This document shows, in pieces, positions 1 through 8,939 of a DNA stretch of 53,315 nt. The position numbers were made by a program, and so were the translations under genes. The notes beneath the pieces were generated by a model. The model had not been told where the DNA came from and did not search any database. It saw only the letters and a list, made by a program, of their open reading frames with translations. The stretch's first letter is position 1. The number at the start of each line of letters is the position of its first letter. Source of the stretch: Acetobacteraceae bacterium (GTDB lineage Bacteria; Pseudomonadota; Alphaproteobacteria; Acetobacterales; Acetobacteraceae); assembly GCA_024280945.1 (NCBI GenBank), contig JAMXLO010000142.1, positions 1-53,315 on the forward strand. The letters are read 5' to 3'.

Positions 1-1974
1 GGCCAGATGACTGCGACGTTCGGGGCCATCCAAAGCATCCCCCTGCTCTGGGTCTGGCTCAAAGTCATGGCGACCGACTCATGGGCGCATGGAGTCCTGC
101 TGGATACCGCGTGGCGCCTCGTGCTCGCCCTGTTGATCGGCCTCGGCGTGCAATGGGCGCTTGAGCGTGCCGTCAACCGGCCGATCCTGGCACTGACTCG
201 CCGCGCTCCCAATGACGGTCACGCGGTGGAGGAGCCGGACGTCGAGGCGCGTGCCGAGCAGGGCGAAACCGAGCCGCCGCATCGCCGCCGTATAGCCGCG
301 ACCACGCTGCTGCGCCGCATGCCCTTGGTTCTGGCCCGGTTGCTTCTCGAATTGCTACCGGTATTCGGGTTCTTCGCCGTCACGCACTTGCTCGCAGCGA
401 CGCCATTGGGCGGGCGGCGCCTACCAAGTCTCGTGCTGCTCGCGGTGATCGACGCCTATGCGCTGTGTTCGGGACTGCTCTGCGTCGGGCGGATGATGTT
501 CTCGCCCCGAGAGAGGCGGTTGCGATTGCTCGCGGTCGGAGATGACGCCGCCAGTTATGCCATGCGCTGGATACGCCGCATCGTTGTGGTGGGTGTGTTC
601 GGCTATGCGGCAGCAGAGGTGGGGCTGCTGCTTGGCATGTCAGACCCGGCGCACAACGCCGTGCTGAAGATCGTCGCCTTGGTCAATCACGTCCTGATGG
701 GCATCGTGGTTGTGCAACAGCGGCGTGCCGTTCGAAATTGGCTGCGGGCTCCGCAGGGCGCGACAGGAATCATCGCTGCGCTGCGCAACTGGCTGGCGCG
801 TGTGTGGCACTGGCTGGCGCTTATTTTGCTGGCTGGCCTATGGCTCGCTTGGGTGGTGGAGGCTCCCAATAGTTATGGCCAGCTGTTGCGCTACTTTCTC
901 AGCTTTGTGGCGGTCGGCATCGTCACGCGATTCGTGTTGATCCTGGTCCTGGGAAATCTCGATCGCGCGCTGGTACTCGGTCCCGACACGACGGAACGCT
1001 ACCCCGGTCTGCAGTCGCGGCTTGCCCTGTATCATCCGGTGGCGATCAGTACCGTGCGGGGTGTGGTGCTGTTTCTGGCAGCCATGGTCCTGCTGCAACT
1101 CTGTGGCCTTGGTGCTTTCAGATGGCTGTTCTCCAGCGTGCTGGGCCAGCACCTGATCTCCTCGCTGGCAACCTTGGTTGTCACTGCGCTGATCGCCATC
1201 GCGGTGTGGGAGGCGGTCAATAGTGCGATCGAGCGTCACCTTGCGAAGCTGACACGCGACGGGCAGGCAGCCCGGTCAGCCCGCCTGCGCACGCTGCTGC
1301 CGCTGCTGCGGACCACGCTGCTGATCACCATCCTGATCGTTGGCGGCATGATGGTGCTGTCGGAGATCGGCGTGAACATCGGGCCGTTGCTGGCCGGCGC
1401 CGGCATCGTCGGTGTGGCAGTCGGCTTCGGCTCCCAGAAGCTGGTGCAGGACCTGATCACCGGCATCTTCCTGCTGCTGGAGAACGCCATGCAGGTGGGA
1501 GACTCGGTCACCGTCTCGGGTCTCTCGGGCACAGTGGAGAACCTGTCGATCCGCACTATCCGGCTGCGCGCTGCCGATGGGTCGGTCCACGTCATTCCGT
1601 TCAGCTCGGTCACCACGGTCACCAACGTGAACCGGGGCCTCGGGAACGCATCCGTGAACGTGAGCGTTGCCGCCGGCGAGGATACGGATCGCGTGGCGGA
1701 GGTGCTGAAGGAGATCGTCACCGGCATGCGCGCCGACAACGAGTTCGCGCCTCGCATGCTCAGCGACCTGCAACTTTGGGGCGTCGACAAGGTGGACGGC
1801 GCCTCGGTGACGATCGCTGGCCAAGTGGTCTGCACGGATTCCGGCCGATGGAACGTGCAGCGCGAATTCAATCGGCGGATGAAGCAGCGATTCGAGGAGT
1901 TGGGGATTCAGCTTTTCAATCCGATGCAGCGCGCGATCACCATGCGGCAGCGTAACGACGAGGCGAACCAGTGA
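1..1974 (+). CDS. MscS-family mechanosensitive ion channel (5' end probably cut by the window edge)
   Basis: Large inner-membrane channel that should open under membrane tension to release solutes during osmotic downshock. The first visible ATG is at 7, but the frame is open to base 1 and relatives usually carry extra N-terminal sequence with a signal peptide, so the true start may lie outside the window. About ten hydrophobic segments are visible (roughly residues 35-52, 107-131, 138-165, 188-211, 221-238, 270-286, 293-317, 353-371, 383-405 and 430-450). They are followed by the Gly/Ala-rich MscS pore helix at about 459-487 (GPLLAGAGIVGVAVGFGSQK) and the cytoplasmic beta domain with its VGDSVTVSGLSGTVE segment. 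The long N-terminal membrane part is like YbiO/MscK-type members rather than short MscS. The stop overlaps the next gene by four bases (GTGA), so the two are probably translated together. Confidence 0.93.
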   Translation, partial: GQMTATFGAIQSIPLLWVWLKVMATDSWAHGVLLDTAWRLVLALLIGLGVQWALERAVNRPILALTRRAPNDGHAVEEPDVEARAEQGETEPPHRRRIAATTLLRRMPLVLARLLLELLPVFGFFAVTHLLAATPLGGRRLPSLVLLAVIDAYALCSGLLCVGRMMFSPRERRLRLLAVGDDAASYAMRWIRRIVVVGVFGYAAAEVGLLLGMSDPAHNAVLKIVALVNHVLMGIVVVQQRRAVRNWLRAPQGATGIIAALRNWLARVWHWLALILLAGLWLAWVVEAPNSYGQLLRYFLSFVAVGIVTRFVLILVLGNLDRALVLGPDTTERYPGLQSRLALYHPVAISTVRGVVLFLAAMVLLQLCGLGAFRWLFSSVLGQHLISSLATLVVTALIAIAVWEAVNSAIERHLAKLTRDGQAARSARLRTLLPLLRTTLLITILIVGGMMVLSEIGVNIGPLLAGAGIVGVAVGFGSQKLVQDLITGIFLLLENAMQVGDSVTVSGLSGTVENLSIRTIRLRAADGSVHVIPFSSVTTVTNVNRGLGNASVNVSVAAGEDTDRVAEVLKEIVTGMRADNEFAPRMLSDLQLWGVDKVDGASVTIAGQVVCTDSGRWNVQREFNRRMKQRFEELGIQLFNPMQRAITMRQRNDEANQ

Positions 1975-2678
1975 ACCGGTTGGTCAAGAGGTTGGCCGAG
2001 GATGGCTTCTGTTTCATGCGCGGCCACGACATGCAGGTACTGCTCGGCCCGATGGCGGACTGGAATGGCTTCGCCAAGAGCTGGGATGATCTCGGGCTCG
2101 ACACCTACATGGCTGACGGGGGCCGCTACCGCAAACGGCGCTTTGCTGCGTTCGGTGCCCGGCCGGGTGAGCCGATCTCTCGCAAGACACACCAGCCGCA
2201 TTACCAGAGCCGCGATTACAATCCGCTGAATGGAGGTATTGCGCGGTGGTTCGACCCGGTACTGCCGGAGATCGCTGCCGGCGCCAGCATGACCGCGATT
2301 CTCGCGGCCTGCCGGGAGGTATTCGAACAACTCGCGCCGACGCGCGACTGGCACATCGAAGTCCACCAGTTCCGGATCGAGGCGCGCAGCGGCGAAGCTG
2401 GCCGTCCCACCCCGGAAGGCATGCATCGCGACGGCGTGGACTATGTGCTGGTACTGCTTGTCGGCCGGCGCAACGTGCGAAGCGGCGTCACCTCTATCCG
2501 CGGCACCGACGACATCGACCTCGGCAGCTTCACCCTGACCGACCCATGCGATGCGGCCTGGGTGGACGACCACCGGGTTATGCACGGTGTCACGCCGGTT
2601 GAGCCGATCGATCCGTCGGAGCCCGGTTTCCGTGACGTGCTGGTCGTGACGTTCCGCCGCGAAGCCGAGGCGGCCTGA
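1971..2678 (+). CDS. 2OG-Fe(II) dioxygenase family protein (2OG-Fe_Oxy_2 type)
   Basis: Probable cytosolic Fe(II)/2-oxoglutarate-dependent dioxygenase of the family that includes bacterial L-isoleucine dioxygenase (PF10014-like). The metal-binding HxD is visible as His152 and Asp154 in the GMHRDGVDY segment. The distal histidine is probably His205 in DDHRVMHGVTPV. An arginine-containing RDVLVVTFRR strand near the C-terminus fits 2-oxoglutarate binding. The length of 235 residues is normal. The start is GTG inside the stop region of the channel gene (GTGA overlap), implying translational coupling. Members hydroxylate free amino acids or related small molecules, but the substrate here cannot be read from sequence. 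A link between the dioxygenase and the channel, such as making and releasing a modified osmolyte, is speculation. Confidence 0.88.
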   Translation: MNRLVKRLAEDGFCFMRGHDMQVLLGPMADWNGFAKSWDDLGLDTYMADGGRYRKRRFAAFGARPGEPISRKTHQPHYQSRDYNPLNGGIARWFDPVLPEIAAGASMTAILAACREVFEQLAPTRDWHIEVHQFRIEARSGEAGRPTPEGMHRDGVDYVLVLLVGRRNVRSGVTSIRGTDDIDLGSFTLTDPCDAAWVDDHRVMHGVTPVEPIDPSEPGFRDVLVVTFRREAEAA

Positions 2679-2688
2679 CCCGGAGCTA

Positions 2689-2768
2689 GCGCGTGATGAC
2701 CGCAGGCGCAATCGGGCTCCCAATCGACGAGTCGGTTAGCGACCCGGCCGGAGGTCTGAATCACCCGC
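2689..2768 (-). repeat. dispersed repeat of about 75-80 bp, copy A
   Basis: The reverse complement of this stretch aligns almost end to end with 16278-16353. Shared blocks include CTCCGGCCGGGTC, GTCGATTGGGAGCCC and CGGTCATC, with a few substitutions and one single-base indel. This copy lies just after the dioxygenase stop and next to the hairpin at 2789-2820, which may belong to the same element. No protein-coding role is apparent. The two copies are in opposite orientation, which suggests a short dispersed element and not a tandem duplication. Confidence 0.75.
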
Positions 2769-2788
2769 TCAAACACCGAGAAGCTAAA

Positions 2789-2820
2789 GCATGATGAGTT
2801 CAAACCTGATCTCATCATGC
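2789..2820 (-). terminator. hairpin terminator between convergent transcription units
   Basis: Perfect 10-bp inverted repeat: GCATGATGAG (2789-2798), a 12-base loop, then CTCATCATGC (2811-2820). It begins one base beyond the stop codon of the minus-strand small exported protein and, on that strand, is followed by a T-rich CTTTAGCTTCT run. This makes it a plausible intrinsic terminator for the minus-strand operon. It could also stop the plus-strand dioxygenase transcript. Confidence 0.65.
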
Positions 2821-2821
2821 C

Positions 2822-3127
2822 TTAAGGCCCGTCCTTCTGATGCATCATCAGCATCAGTGCCCGGCGCAATCGCAATATGCCGCCACGCGTTTGTCCCTGG
2901 TCGCACATTCGCTGGCCCTCGGTTGACAGGTATCCGACCTCCTGCGGCGGCGGTGTGAGTGCCGAGCGGACCATCTCACTGACCCGGTCCAACAGTTGGA
3001 GGCAATATGCGGGTGTGTCACTGGTGATATGCTGCGGAGGTGACTGGCTGGCCACCGGCATCAGACCGAGCCAAACGACCACACCAGCGGCTCCAATTGC
3101 CAGCACGAGCGAACGCATACCACCCAT
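2822..3127 (-). CDS. small exported protein, last gene of the HtrA/two-component operon
   Basis: Not a family I can name. The reading frame opens at a GTG at 3184 inside the kinase 3' end, but the start is more likely ATG 3127 or ATG 3118. Both of these put a clean signal peptide (MRSLVLAIGAAGVVVWLGLM) at the N-terminus, with probable cleavage after an Ala-Ser or nearby residue. The mature part is about 75 residues, with two cysteines (DTPAYC and GQRMC) that could form a periplasmic disulfide. Its C-terminal half is basic and leucine/methionine-rich (GGILRLRRALMLMM). Its place as the last gene after an HtrA protease, response regulator and kinase suggests a periplasmic accessory to the stress sensor, analogous in position to CpxP. 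That role is inference. Confidence 0.72.
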   Translation of the reverse strand: MGGMRSLVLAIGAAGVVVWLGLMPVASQSPPQHITSDTPAYCLQLLDRVSEMVRSALTPPPQEVGYLSTEGQRMCDQGQTRGGILRLRRALMLMMHQKDGP

Positions 3128-3176
3128 ACTGTCAGCGTCGTGCTCTCCCGCCGGTGGTGGCCGGATGACAATGGCG

Positions 3177-4610
3177 TTAGCCACGCCCGGCAGTATCCTC
3201 GTGCCCTGCCAGGGTCAGGATGGCCGTCAGGCCGGGCGCAGTGTCGAGCAGTCGCAGGGTCCCGCCATGCAGGTGTGCCACTGCCTGGACAAGCGCCAGG
3301 CCGAGTCCCGAACCAGGCGTATGACGCGCTGTCTCGCCTCGAAAGAACCGCTCCGTCACCCGCTCCCTCTCCGCCTCGGGAACGCCCGGTCCCTGATCGG
3401 CAACTGCGATCTCGACCCCAGCCGGGATGGATTTCGCCGACAATCGCACAGCGGAGCCGGGCGGCGAAAACTTCACTGCGTTGTCCAGGAGGTTGACAAC
3501 CGCCTGCTGGATCAGGTCGCGATCGCCATAGCTGGGCACGCGATCCGGACCCTCCACCGATAGCGTGACGCCCTTCTCCTCGGCCACCGCGCCATACAGT
3601 TCGGCCGCATCGGCGAGCACCGGTGCGACATCCAACGCGGCGAAGGCGGCGCGGCGTGAACCCGCTTCGATCTCGGCAATGCGCAACAGCGCCTGACATA
3701 CTGCAACGATGTCATCGAGATCGGTGATCGCCCGCTCGATGGCGGAGCGCAGCTCGGCCACCGACTCGGCATGCGCCGCGGCCTCTTCCAGCCGCGCCCG
3801 TGCGCGGGTGATTGGCGTACGCAGGTCGTGTGCGATTGCATTCGACACTTCGCGCACGCCTTCCATCAACCGGGCCATCCGATCCAGCATGTCGTTGATG
3901 GTCTCGGCGAGCTGATCGAACTCGTCGCCGCGGCCGGCCAGCCTGACACGCTGGGTGAAATTGCCGCCGGCGATCGCCATCGCCGTGTCGGAGACATTGG
4001 CCAGTGCACGACGAAACAGGCTTCGCACGACGAGAGCCCCAATCGTCGCCATCGCCAGGACCACCAGCAGCGCCCATAGCAGTGCATCGGTCAGCAGTCC
4101 GCGTAGCTGGGCGCGCACCTGCACATCGCGCCCGATCAGGAGCCGGAATCCACCCGGCAGAGTGAATGCCTCGACCACCGCGCGCGAGCCCACTCCGGCG
4201 CGCTCGATCGGCAGCTCATACCAGGCATCGTTCTCGATCGCCCCCTGCGGCCAGTGCTGCAGGTTGCCGGCCAGCGGCCGTCCCGCCCGATCGACCAGCA
4301 GGTAGATTGCGTCGTCTTCGACGTTCTGTGCCAGCCTCTCGTCAATGGTGACTATCAGAGCGGCGACGTGACCAGTCGCGAACCGCTCGGCCAGGCTCTG
4401 CGCGTCCGCCTGGATCGACGCCTCGGTCTGCCGATCGAGCAGGCCGGCCGTGGACCACCAAAGGAACAGCGCCAACGCGGCGGCACTCACCGAAAGCAGC
4501 ACCGCATAGATTGCAGCAAAGCGGATCCCGGCGGATCGCAACAACCGCCGTGTCGAGGCCCCAGGCGCCGCTTCGATTGGTCGTCGGAAAAGCGAGAGCT
4601 GCGTCGTCAC
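3177..4610 (-). CDS. sensor histidine kinase (HAMP, HisKA, HATPase)
   Basis: Inner-membrane sensor kinase expected to phosphorylate the response regulator encoded immediately upstream. Visible in order are a first membrane segment (about 28-52), a periplasmic region of about 110 residues, a second membrane segment (about 170-190) and a HAMP linker (about 190-245). The dimerisation/phosphoacceptor motif AIAHDLRTPI follows, with His261. The ATP-binding domain has an N-box (NLLDNAVKF), a G1 motif (VADQGPGVP) and a G2 motif (GSGLGLALVQ). The 477-residue length is typical of EnvZ/CpxA-like kinases. Its ATG overlaps the regulator stop by four bases (4607-4610), so they form one operon. The downstream small exported protein overlaps or abuts the kinase 3' end. 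Confidence 0.95.
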   Translation of the reverse strand: MTTQLSLFRRPIEAAPGASTRRLLRSAGIRFAAIYAVLLSVSAAALALFLWWSTAGLLDRQTEASIQADAQSLAERFATGHVAALIVTIDERLAQNVEDDAIYLLVDRAGRPLAGNLQHWPQGAIENDAWYELPIERAGVGSRAVVEAFTLPGGFRLLIGRDVQVRAQLRGLLTDALLWALLVVLAMATIGALVVRSLFRRALANVSDTAMAIAGGNFTQRVRLAGRGDEFDQLAETINDMLDRMARLMEGVREVSNAIAHDLRTPITRARARLEEAAAHAESVAELRSAIERAITDLDDIVAVCQALLRIAEIEAGSRRAAFAALDVAPVLADAAELYGAVAEEKGVTLSVEGPDRVPSYGDRDLIQQAVVNLLDNAVKFSPPGSAVRLSAKSIPAGVEIAVADQGPGVPEAERERVTERFFRGETARHTPGSGLGLALVQAVAHLHGGTLRLLDTAPGLTAILTLAGHEDTAGRG

Positions 4611-5290
4611 GTACTCTCAGCGCGCAGCATGTAGCCCGCGTTGCGCACGGTATGGATCAGCGGCTTCGGGAACGGCTTGTCCACCTTCTGCCGCAGTCGA
4701 GACACATGCACATCGATCACATTGGTCTGCGGATCGAAGTGATAGTCCCACACACCTTCCAGCAGCATCGTGCGCGTCACCACCTGGCCGGCATGGCGCA
4801 TCAGGTATTCCAGCAGTCGGAATTCCCGCGGCTGCAGATCGATCTTCTGCCCCGCTCGCTTTACCTGGCGCGACAACAGATCAAGCTCCAGGTCTTCGAC
4901 CACTAACTTGGTGACGGGTCCCTCGCCCTTGCCACGTCGCGCCAGAGCCTCGACGCGTGCCAGCAACTCGGCGAACGCGAACGGCTTGGCCAGGTAGTCA
5001 TCGCCCCCGGCCTTCAGGCCGCGCACGCGCTCGTCGACATCGGCCAGTGCCGACAGGATGAGCACCGGCACTGTGTTCTTCTGTCCGCGCAGCGTCTCCA
5101 ACAGCCGGATGCCGTCGATCCCGCCCGGCAGCATCCGGTCCAGGATTACCGCATCGAACGCCTCGCTCGCTGCCAGGAACAGGCCGTCGCGGCCGTTATC
5201 GGCCAGCTCCACGACATGGCCCGCCTCTTTCAGTCCCCTTACGACGAACGCCCCGACGTCCTTGTCGTCTTCCAGCACGAGGATGCGCAT
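4607..5290 (-). CDS. OmpR/PhoB-family DNA-binding response regulator
   Basis: Cytoplasmic transcription factor activated by phosphorylation. The receiver domain occupies about residues 1-115, with the acidic pocket ELED-D (Asp8, Asp9), phosphoacceptor Asp51 in AVILDRMLPGG and conserved Lys in YLAKPF. A C-terminal winged helix follows (about 130-225), with QPREFRLLEYLMRHAGQVVTR and the VDVHVSRLRQKVD recognition region. At 227 residues it is full length. It starts 13 bases after the HtrA stop and overlaps the kinase by four bases. Likely targets include the htrA gene itself, by analogy with CpxR-DegP and MprA-PepD, but no binding site was identified. Confidence 0.95.
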   Translation of the reverse strand: MRILVLEDDKDVGAFVVRGLKEAGHVVELADNGRDGLFLAASEAFDAVILDRMLPGGIDGIRLLETLRGQKNTVPVLILSALADVDERVRGLKAGGDDYLAKPFAFAELLARVEALARRGKGEGPVTKLVVEDLELDLLSRQVKRAGQKIDLQPREFRLLEYLMRHAGQVVTRTMLLEGVWDYHFDPQTNVIDVHVSRLRQKVDKPFPKPLIHTVRNAGYMLRAEST

Positions 5291-5303
5291 TGAGCTTGCT
5301 CCT

Positions 5304-6386
5304 TTAGCCGGCCCCCTCCGTGGGCCGGAGGCCGACGGTGACCGGAACGTCCAACTGCCGCCCCTGCCGCCGGATCGACAGTGTCACGCTGGTTCCTGGC
5401 GACACTGCTGCCACGGCACGAATGAGGCTGCGGGCGGTCTCGATCCGTTCGCCGTTCAGCATCAGGATCGTATCGCCCTGACGCAGCCCGGCGCGGGCGG
5501 CCGGGCTGGTGCGCTCGACGCTCGCAATGTTCACCCCATTCTGCGAGTCGTCCACCGATACCCCGAGCCAACCGCGTTCGATGCGACCGCTGGCCCTCAG
5601 CTGGTTGATGATCGGGATAATGAGCTCACTTGGTGTTGCGAAACCGATGCCGACCGAGCCGCCGGACGGCGACACGATCGCCGTGCTGATCGCAATGACC
5701 TGGCCTGCCATGTTGAAGATCGGCCCGCCGGAGTTACCCGGATTGATCGGTGCATCGAGCTGCAGAAAGTTGTCGAACGGTCCCGCCCCCAGATCACGGC
5801 CGCGGGCCGAGATGATGCCCGCTGTGACCGAGCCGCCAAGACCGAAGGGATTTCCCGCTGCGAGCACCCAATCGCCGACCTCGATCTGGCGGGAATCGCC
5901 GAATGGTACCGCAGGCAATGGACCGGACGCCTCCACTTTGATCAGGGCGACGTCGGTCAACTCATCCGTGCCGATCACGCGCGCCGGCAGCCGGGTCCCA
6001 TCGGTCAGCGAGACCTGAATTCGATCCGCGTGACCCACGACGTGATTGTTGGTGACGATCAGCCCTGACGGGTCGACGACGAAGCCCGAACCGGCCCCCA
6101 TTGCCTGTTCGCGGCGGTTTCCGAAGCGACGGCGGAACTCGCGGCCAAGCGGTGTATCCCGCAGTTCCGGGGGCAGCCCGGCAAGCACGTCCCCGCCGGT
6201 CACAGTTTCGGTCACCGCAATGTTCACCACCGCCGGCAGGACGCGCTTCACCAGCGGCGCGAAGCTATCGGGTGCTGAGCGGGCCGACGCGCTGCCCGGC
6301 ACGCCGTTACAGCCGCTGATCAACAAGACCAGAAACAGCGCTGCGAGCCGGGGTCTCCTGATCGGTAACCGCCGCCACTGCATCAA
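5304..6386 (-). CDS. HtrA/Deg-family trypsin-like serine protease with one PDZ domain, lipoprotein-type signal
   Basis: Envelope quality-control protease that degrades misfolded exported proteins. The N-terminus has a basic region, a hydrophobic core and a lipobox (LISGC, Cys26), so it is probably a lipid-anchored periplasmic protein, unlike soluble DegP. The catalytic triad is intact: His115 (VTNNHVVGH), Asp145 (LTDVALI) and Ser219 (NPGNSGGPI). A single PDZ domain spans about residues 265-350 (RGWLGVSVDD to GDTILMLNG), giving 360 residues in total, a DegS-like architecture. It is first in the minus-strand operon with a response regulator, kinase and small exported protein, so protease and sensor are likely co-produced in an envelope-stress response. 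Confidence 0.95.
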   Translation of the reverse strand: MMQWRRLPIRRPRLAALFLVLLISGCNGVPGSASARSAPDSFAPLVKRVLPAVVNIAVTETVTGGDVLAGLPPELRDTPLGREFRRRFGNRREQAMGAGSGFVVDPSGLIVTNNHVVGHADRIQVSLTDGTRLPARVIGTDELTDVALIKVEASGPLPAVPFGDSRQIEVGDWVLAAGNPFGLGGSVTAGIISARGRDLGAGPFDNFLQLDAPINPGNSGGPIFNMAGQVIAISTAIVSPSGGSVGIGFATPSELIIPIINQLRASGRIERGWLGVSVDDSQNGVNIASVERTSPAARAGLRQGDTILMLNGERIETARSLIRAVAAVSPGTSVTLSIRRQGRQLDVPVTVGLRPTEGAG

Positions 6387-6468
6387 GGCAGGTGTCTCCC
6401 GAGGAATTGCTTAAGCAGGACATGGCACGCTGTCGCGCCTGCAACAAGAATTGGCGCTGCGAGTTTGC

Positions 6469-8886
6469 TCAGCGCTGGATCCGTCCCGGGTCCTCGGGCC
6501 AGGCGTGCTTCGGATAGCGGCCCAGCATATCCCGCCGCACCTCTGCCCAGCCGGTTCGCCAGAAGCCAGCCAGATCGCCGGTGATCGCCGCCGGCCGTCC
6601 GGCCGGCGACAGCAGAGCGAGCCGCAATGGCACGCGGCCCTCGGCCAGTCGCGGGGTCGCCGTCAGGCCAAAGAATGCCTGGGCTCGCGATGCCGCAACC
6701 GGGACCGGCTCTGTGTAGTCGATCGCTGCCCGTCCGCCCGGCAGGATCAGGTGGGTCGGCAAAACGGCCTCCAGTCGGCGCAGCGCTGGCCGAGGCAGCA
6801 GGTCACTCAGGATCGCCATCACATCGAGTCGGCCCAGGTCGGCCAGGCGCGACATGCCGTCGAGTCGTGGCGCCAGCCACTGAAGCACGTCGGCCGTCAG
6901 CGTCCGGTCCGACAGGTCGGGCCAGCCGCCGTCTGGCTCCAACTGCCGCATCAACCCGACCCGTGCCTGCAACTGCCGCGCCGCATCGCTCCAACTCAGA
7001 GACCGAAACCCCTCCGCCGCCGCCGCTTGCGCCAATGCGCTCGCGACTTCGGCCGGGTTCACCGGCTCGGTGCGGTCAGCAAGCACCAACGCGCCCAGTC
7101 GCCGCCGTCGTCGGGCCAACACCACGCCGGACCTGGGGTCGAAGCTGGTCTCCACCTGTTCGGTGATTCGCTCGCGCGGCAACGCATCGGGGTCTAGGCG
7201 TGCTGCCAGGCGGATCCGCGCCGCGGATTTGAGTTCCAGCGCCGCGATTGCCAGGAGCGGCGCATTGGACAGCGGGTCGCTGCGCGAGAGGCGCGCGCCG
7301 CCGCCGCCCGCCAACCGGAAGCTGCCCGGCTCGCCACGTCGCTGCGCGATCCGGTCAGGGAAGCCCAAACCGATCAGCCGCCCGGGATCGCCGTCTGCGC
7401 GGATGCCCGCGGCGAGCCGCAACCGCCGGCGGTACTGGCCGGCCGCGCGCCGGATCCGCGATAGCGCCGCGCGATCTGCGGCCGGATCATCGGCGGCGAT
7501 CGCCGCGAGGCGCAGGCCGATATCTGCCGGTGTATCCGGGCTGCGCAGTGGATCGCGCTCCTCGAGCAGAGCGCAGAGGTTCGCCGCCAATGCCGCTTCG
7601 GCCGGGGTTCGCGCGGCCAGCATCATTGTCGCCAAACGCGGATGCGCCCCAAGTGTCGCCATGCGCCGCCCCGCCTCCGTGATCCGACCGTCCGCGCCCA
7701 GGGCACCCAGCTCCATCAGCAGTGCGGTCGCCGCCGCCACAGCCCCCGCAGGCGGCGGATCGAGGAATGGCAGCTCCGCGGGCGGCGTGCCCCAGGCCGC
7801 GCAATCGAGCACCAGCCCCGACAATTCCGCTTCCAGGATCTCCGCTCGGTCGTATGCCGCCAGCCCGCGGTGCAGAGCTGTTGACCAGAGGCGGACGGCA
7901 ACACCGGGCGCCTCGCGTCCCGCGCGTCCAGCCCGCTGCTCCGCGGCTGCCCGTGAAATGCGCAGCGTGGTCAGCCGGGTAAGCCCGGTCGCCGGATCCA
8001 GACGCGGAGCCCGCCGGAAACCGCCATCCACAACGACCCTCACCCCCGGTACGGTCAGTGAGGTTTCAGCGATCGAGGTTGCGAGCACCACCCGTCGCTG
8101 CGCGACCGGCTGCAGCGCAAGATCCTGCTGGACGGTCGGCAGTTCACCGTGCAATGGCAAGACCAACGCGCCGCAATCGTCCAACAGGGACTGAGTGCGA
8201 CGGATCTCCGCCATTCCGGGAAGGAAACCGAGCACGTCGCCGTCGTGTTCTGCCAGGGCGGCTCGAATAGCGTGTGCCATCGCTGCCGGAAGCTCGCGAG
8301 CGCTCGCAATGTCCCGCGATGCATGCGCGGTCGCTACCTGAAACATCCGCCCTGCGCTCTCGATGACTGCCGCGTCCAGCAGGGTCGAGACCCGCGCGCC
8401 ATCCGCGGTCGCTGACATCGCAAGCAGCCGGAGATCCGGCCGCAGCATCCGTTGCAGATCGCGGCACAGCGCCAGCGCGAGGTCCGATTCGACGGAACGT
8501 TCGTGAACCTCATCCACGATCACCACAGCGACGCCGTACAGACCGGGATCTGACTGCAGCCGCCGGATCAACAGACCATCGGTCACCACTTCGATGCGTG
8601 TCGCTGAGGAGACCGCCGCATCCAGGCGCGTTCGATACCCGACGGTGCTTCCCACGCTCTCCCCGAGCAGCGACGCCATGCGGGTTGCCGCAGCGCGTGT
8701 CGCCAGCCGGCGTGGCTCCAGCATCAGGATAGTGCCGTCGCCTCGCCACCCGGCATCCAACAACGCCAGCGGCACAAGCGTGGTCTTGCCGGCCCCCGGA
8801 GGTGCCGACAGCACGGCATTGCGGCCGGCTGCCAGAGGCGCGAGCAGGGCTGGAATCACCTCGGTGATGGGCAGTGTTGGCAGCAT
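6469..8886 (-). CDS. hrpB: ATP-dependent helicase HrpB (DEAH-box)
   Basis: Superfamily 2 DExH/DEAH RNA-helicase-like ATPase, full length at 805 residues. The Walker A motif APPGAGKTT is near residues 29-37. Motif II is DEVH at Asp125-His128 (DEVHERS). Motif III appears as LAMSATADG and motif VI as AEQRAGRAGRE. The C-terminal third matches the HrpB-specific region (for example RIRLAARLD and LPRPALRRLEAVLPTH). The role of HrpB in most bacteria is poorly defined. It is divergent from the DsbD-like gene with about 50 bp between the two chosen start codons. Confidence 0.95.
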   Translation of the reverse strand: MLPTLPITEVIPALLAPLAAGRNAVLSAPPGAGKTTLVPLALLDAGWRGDGTILMLEPRRLATRAAATRMASLLGESVGSTVGYRTRLDAAVSSATRIEVVTDGLLIRRLQSDPGLYGVAVVIVDEVHERSVESDLALALCRDLQRMLRPDLRLLAMSATADGARVSTLLDAAVIESAGRMFQVATAHASRDIASARELPAAMAHAIRAALAEHDGDVLGFLPGMAEIRRTQSLLDDCGALVLPLHGELPTVQQDLALQPVAQRRVVLATSIAETSLTVPGVRVVVDGGFRRAPRLDPATGLTRLTTLRISRAAAEQRAGRAGREAPGVAVRLWSTALHRGLAAYDRAEILEAELSGLVLDCAAWGTPPAELPFLDPPPAGAVAAATALLMELGALGADGRITEAGRRMATLGAHPRLATMMLAARTPAEAALAANLCALLEERDPLRSPDTPADIGLRLAAIAADDPAADRAALSRIRRAAGQYRRRLRLAAGIRADGDPGRLIGLGFPDRIAQRRGEPGSFRLAGGGGARLSRSDPLSNAPLLAIAALELKSAARIRLAARLDPDALPRERITEQVETSFDPRSGVVLARRRRRLGALVLADRTEPVNPAEVASALAQAAAAEGFRSLSWSDAARQLQARVGLMRQLEPDGGWPDLSDRTLTADVLQWLAPRLDGMSRLADLGRLDVMAILSDLLPRPALRRLEAVLPTHLILPGGRAAIDYTEPVPVAASRAQAFFGLTATPRLAEGRVPLRLALLSPAGRPAAITGDLAGFWRTGWAEVRRDMLGRYPKHAWPEDPGRIQR

Positions 8887-8939
8887 GCTGGCAGTCTGGC
8901 CGATTCTGCGTCATATGGCCGCGGAATCACGGGGACACC

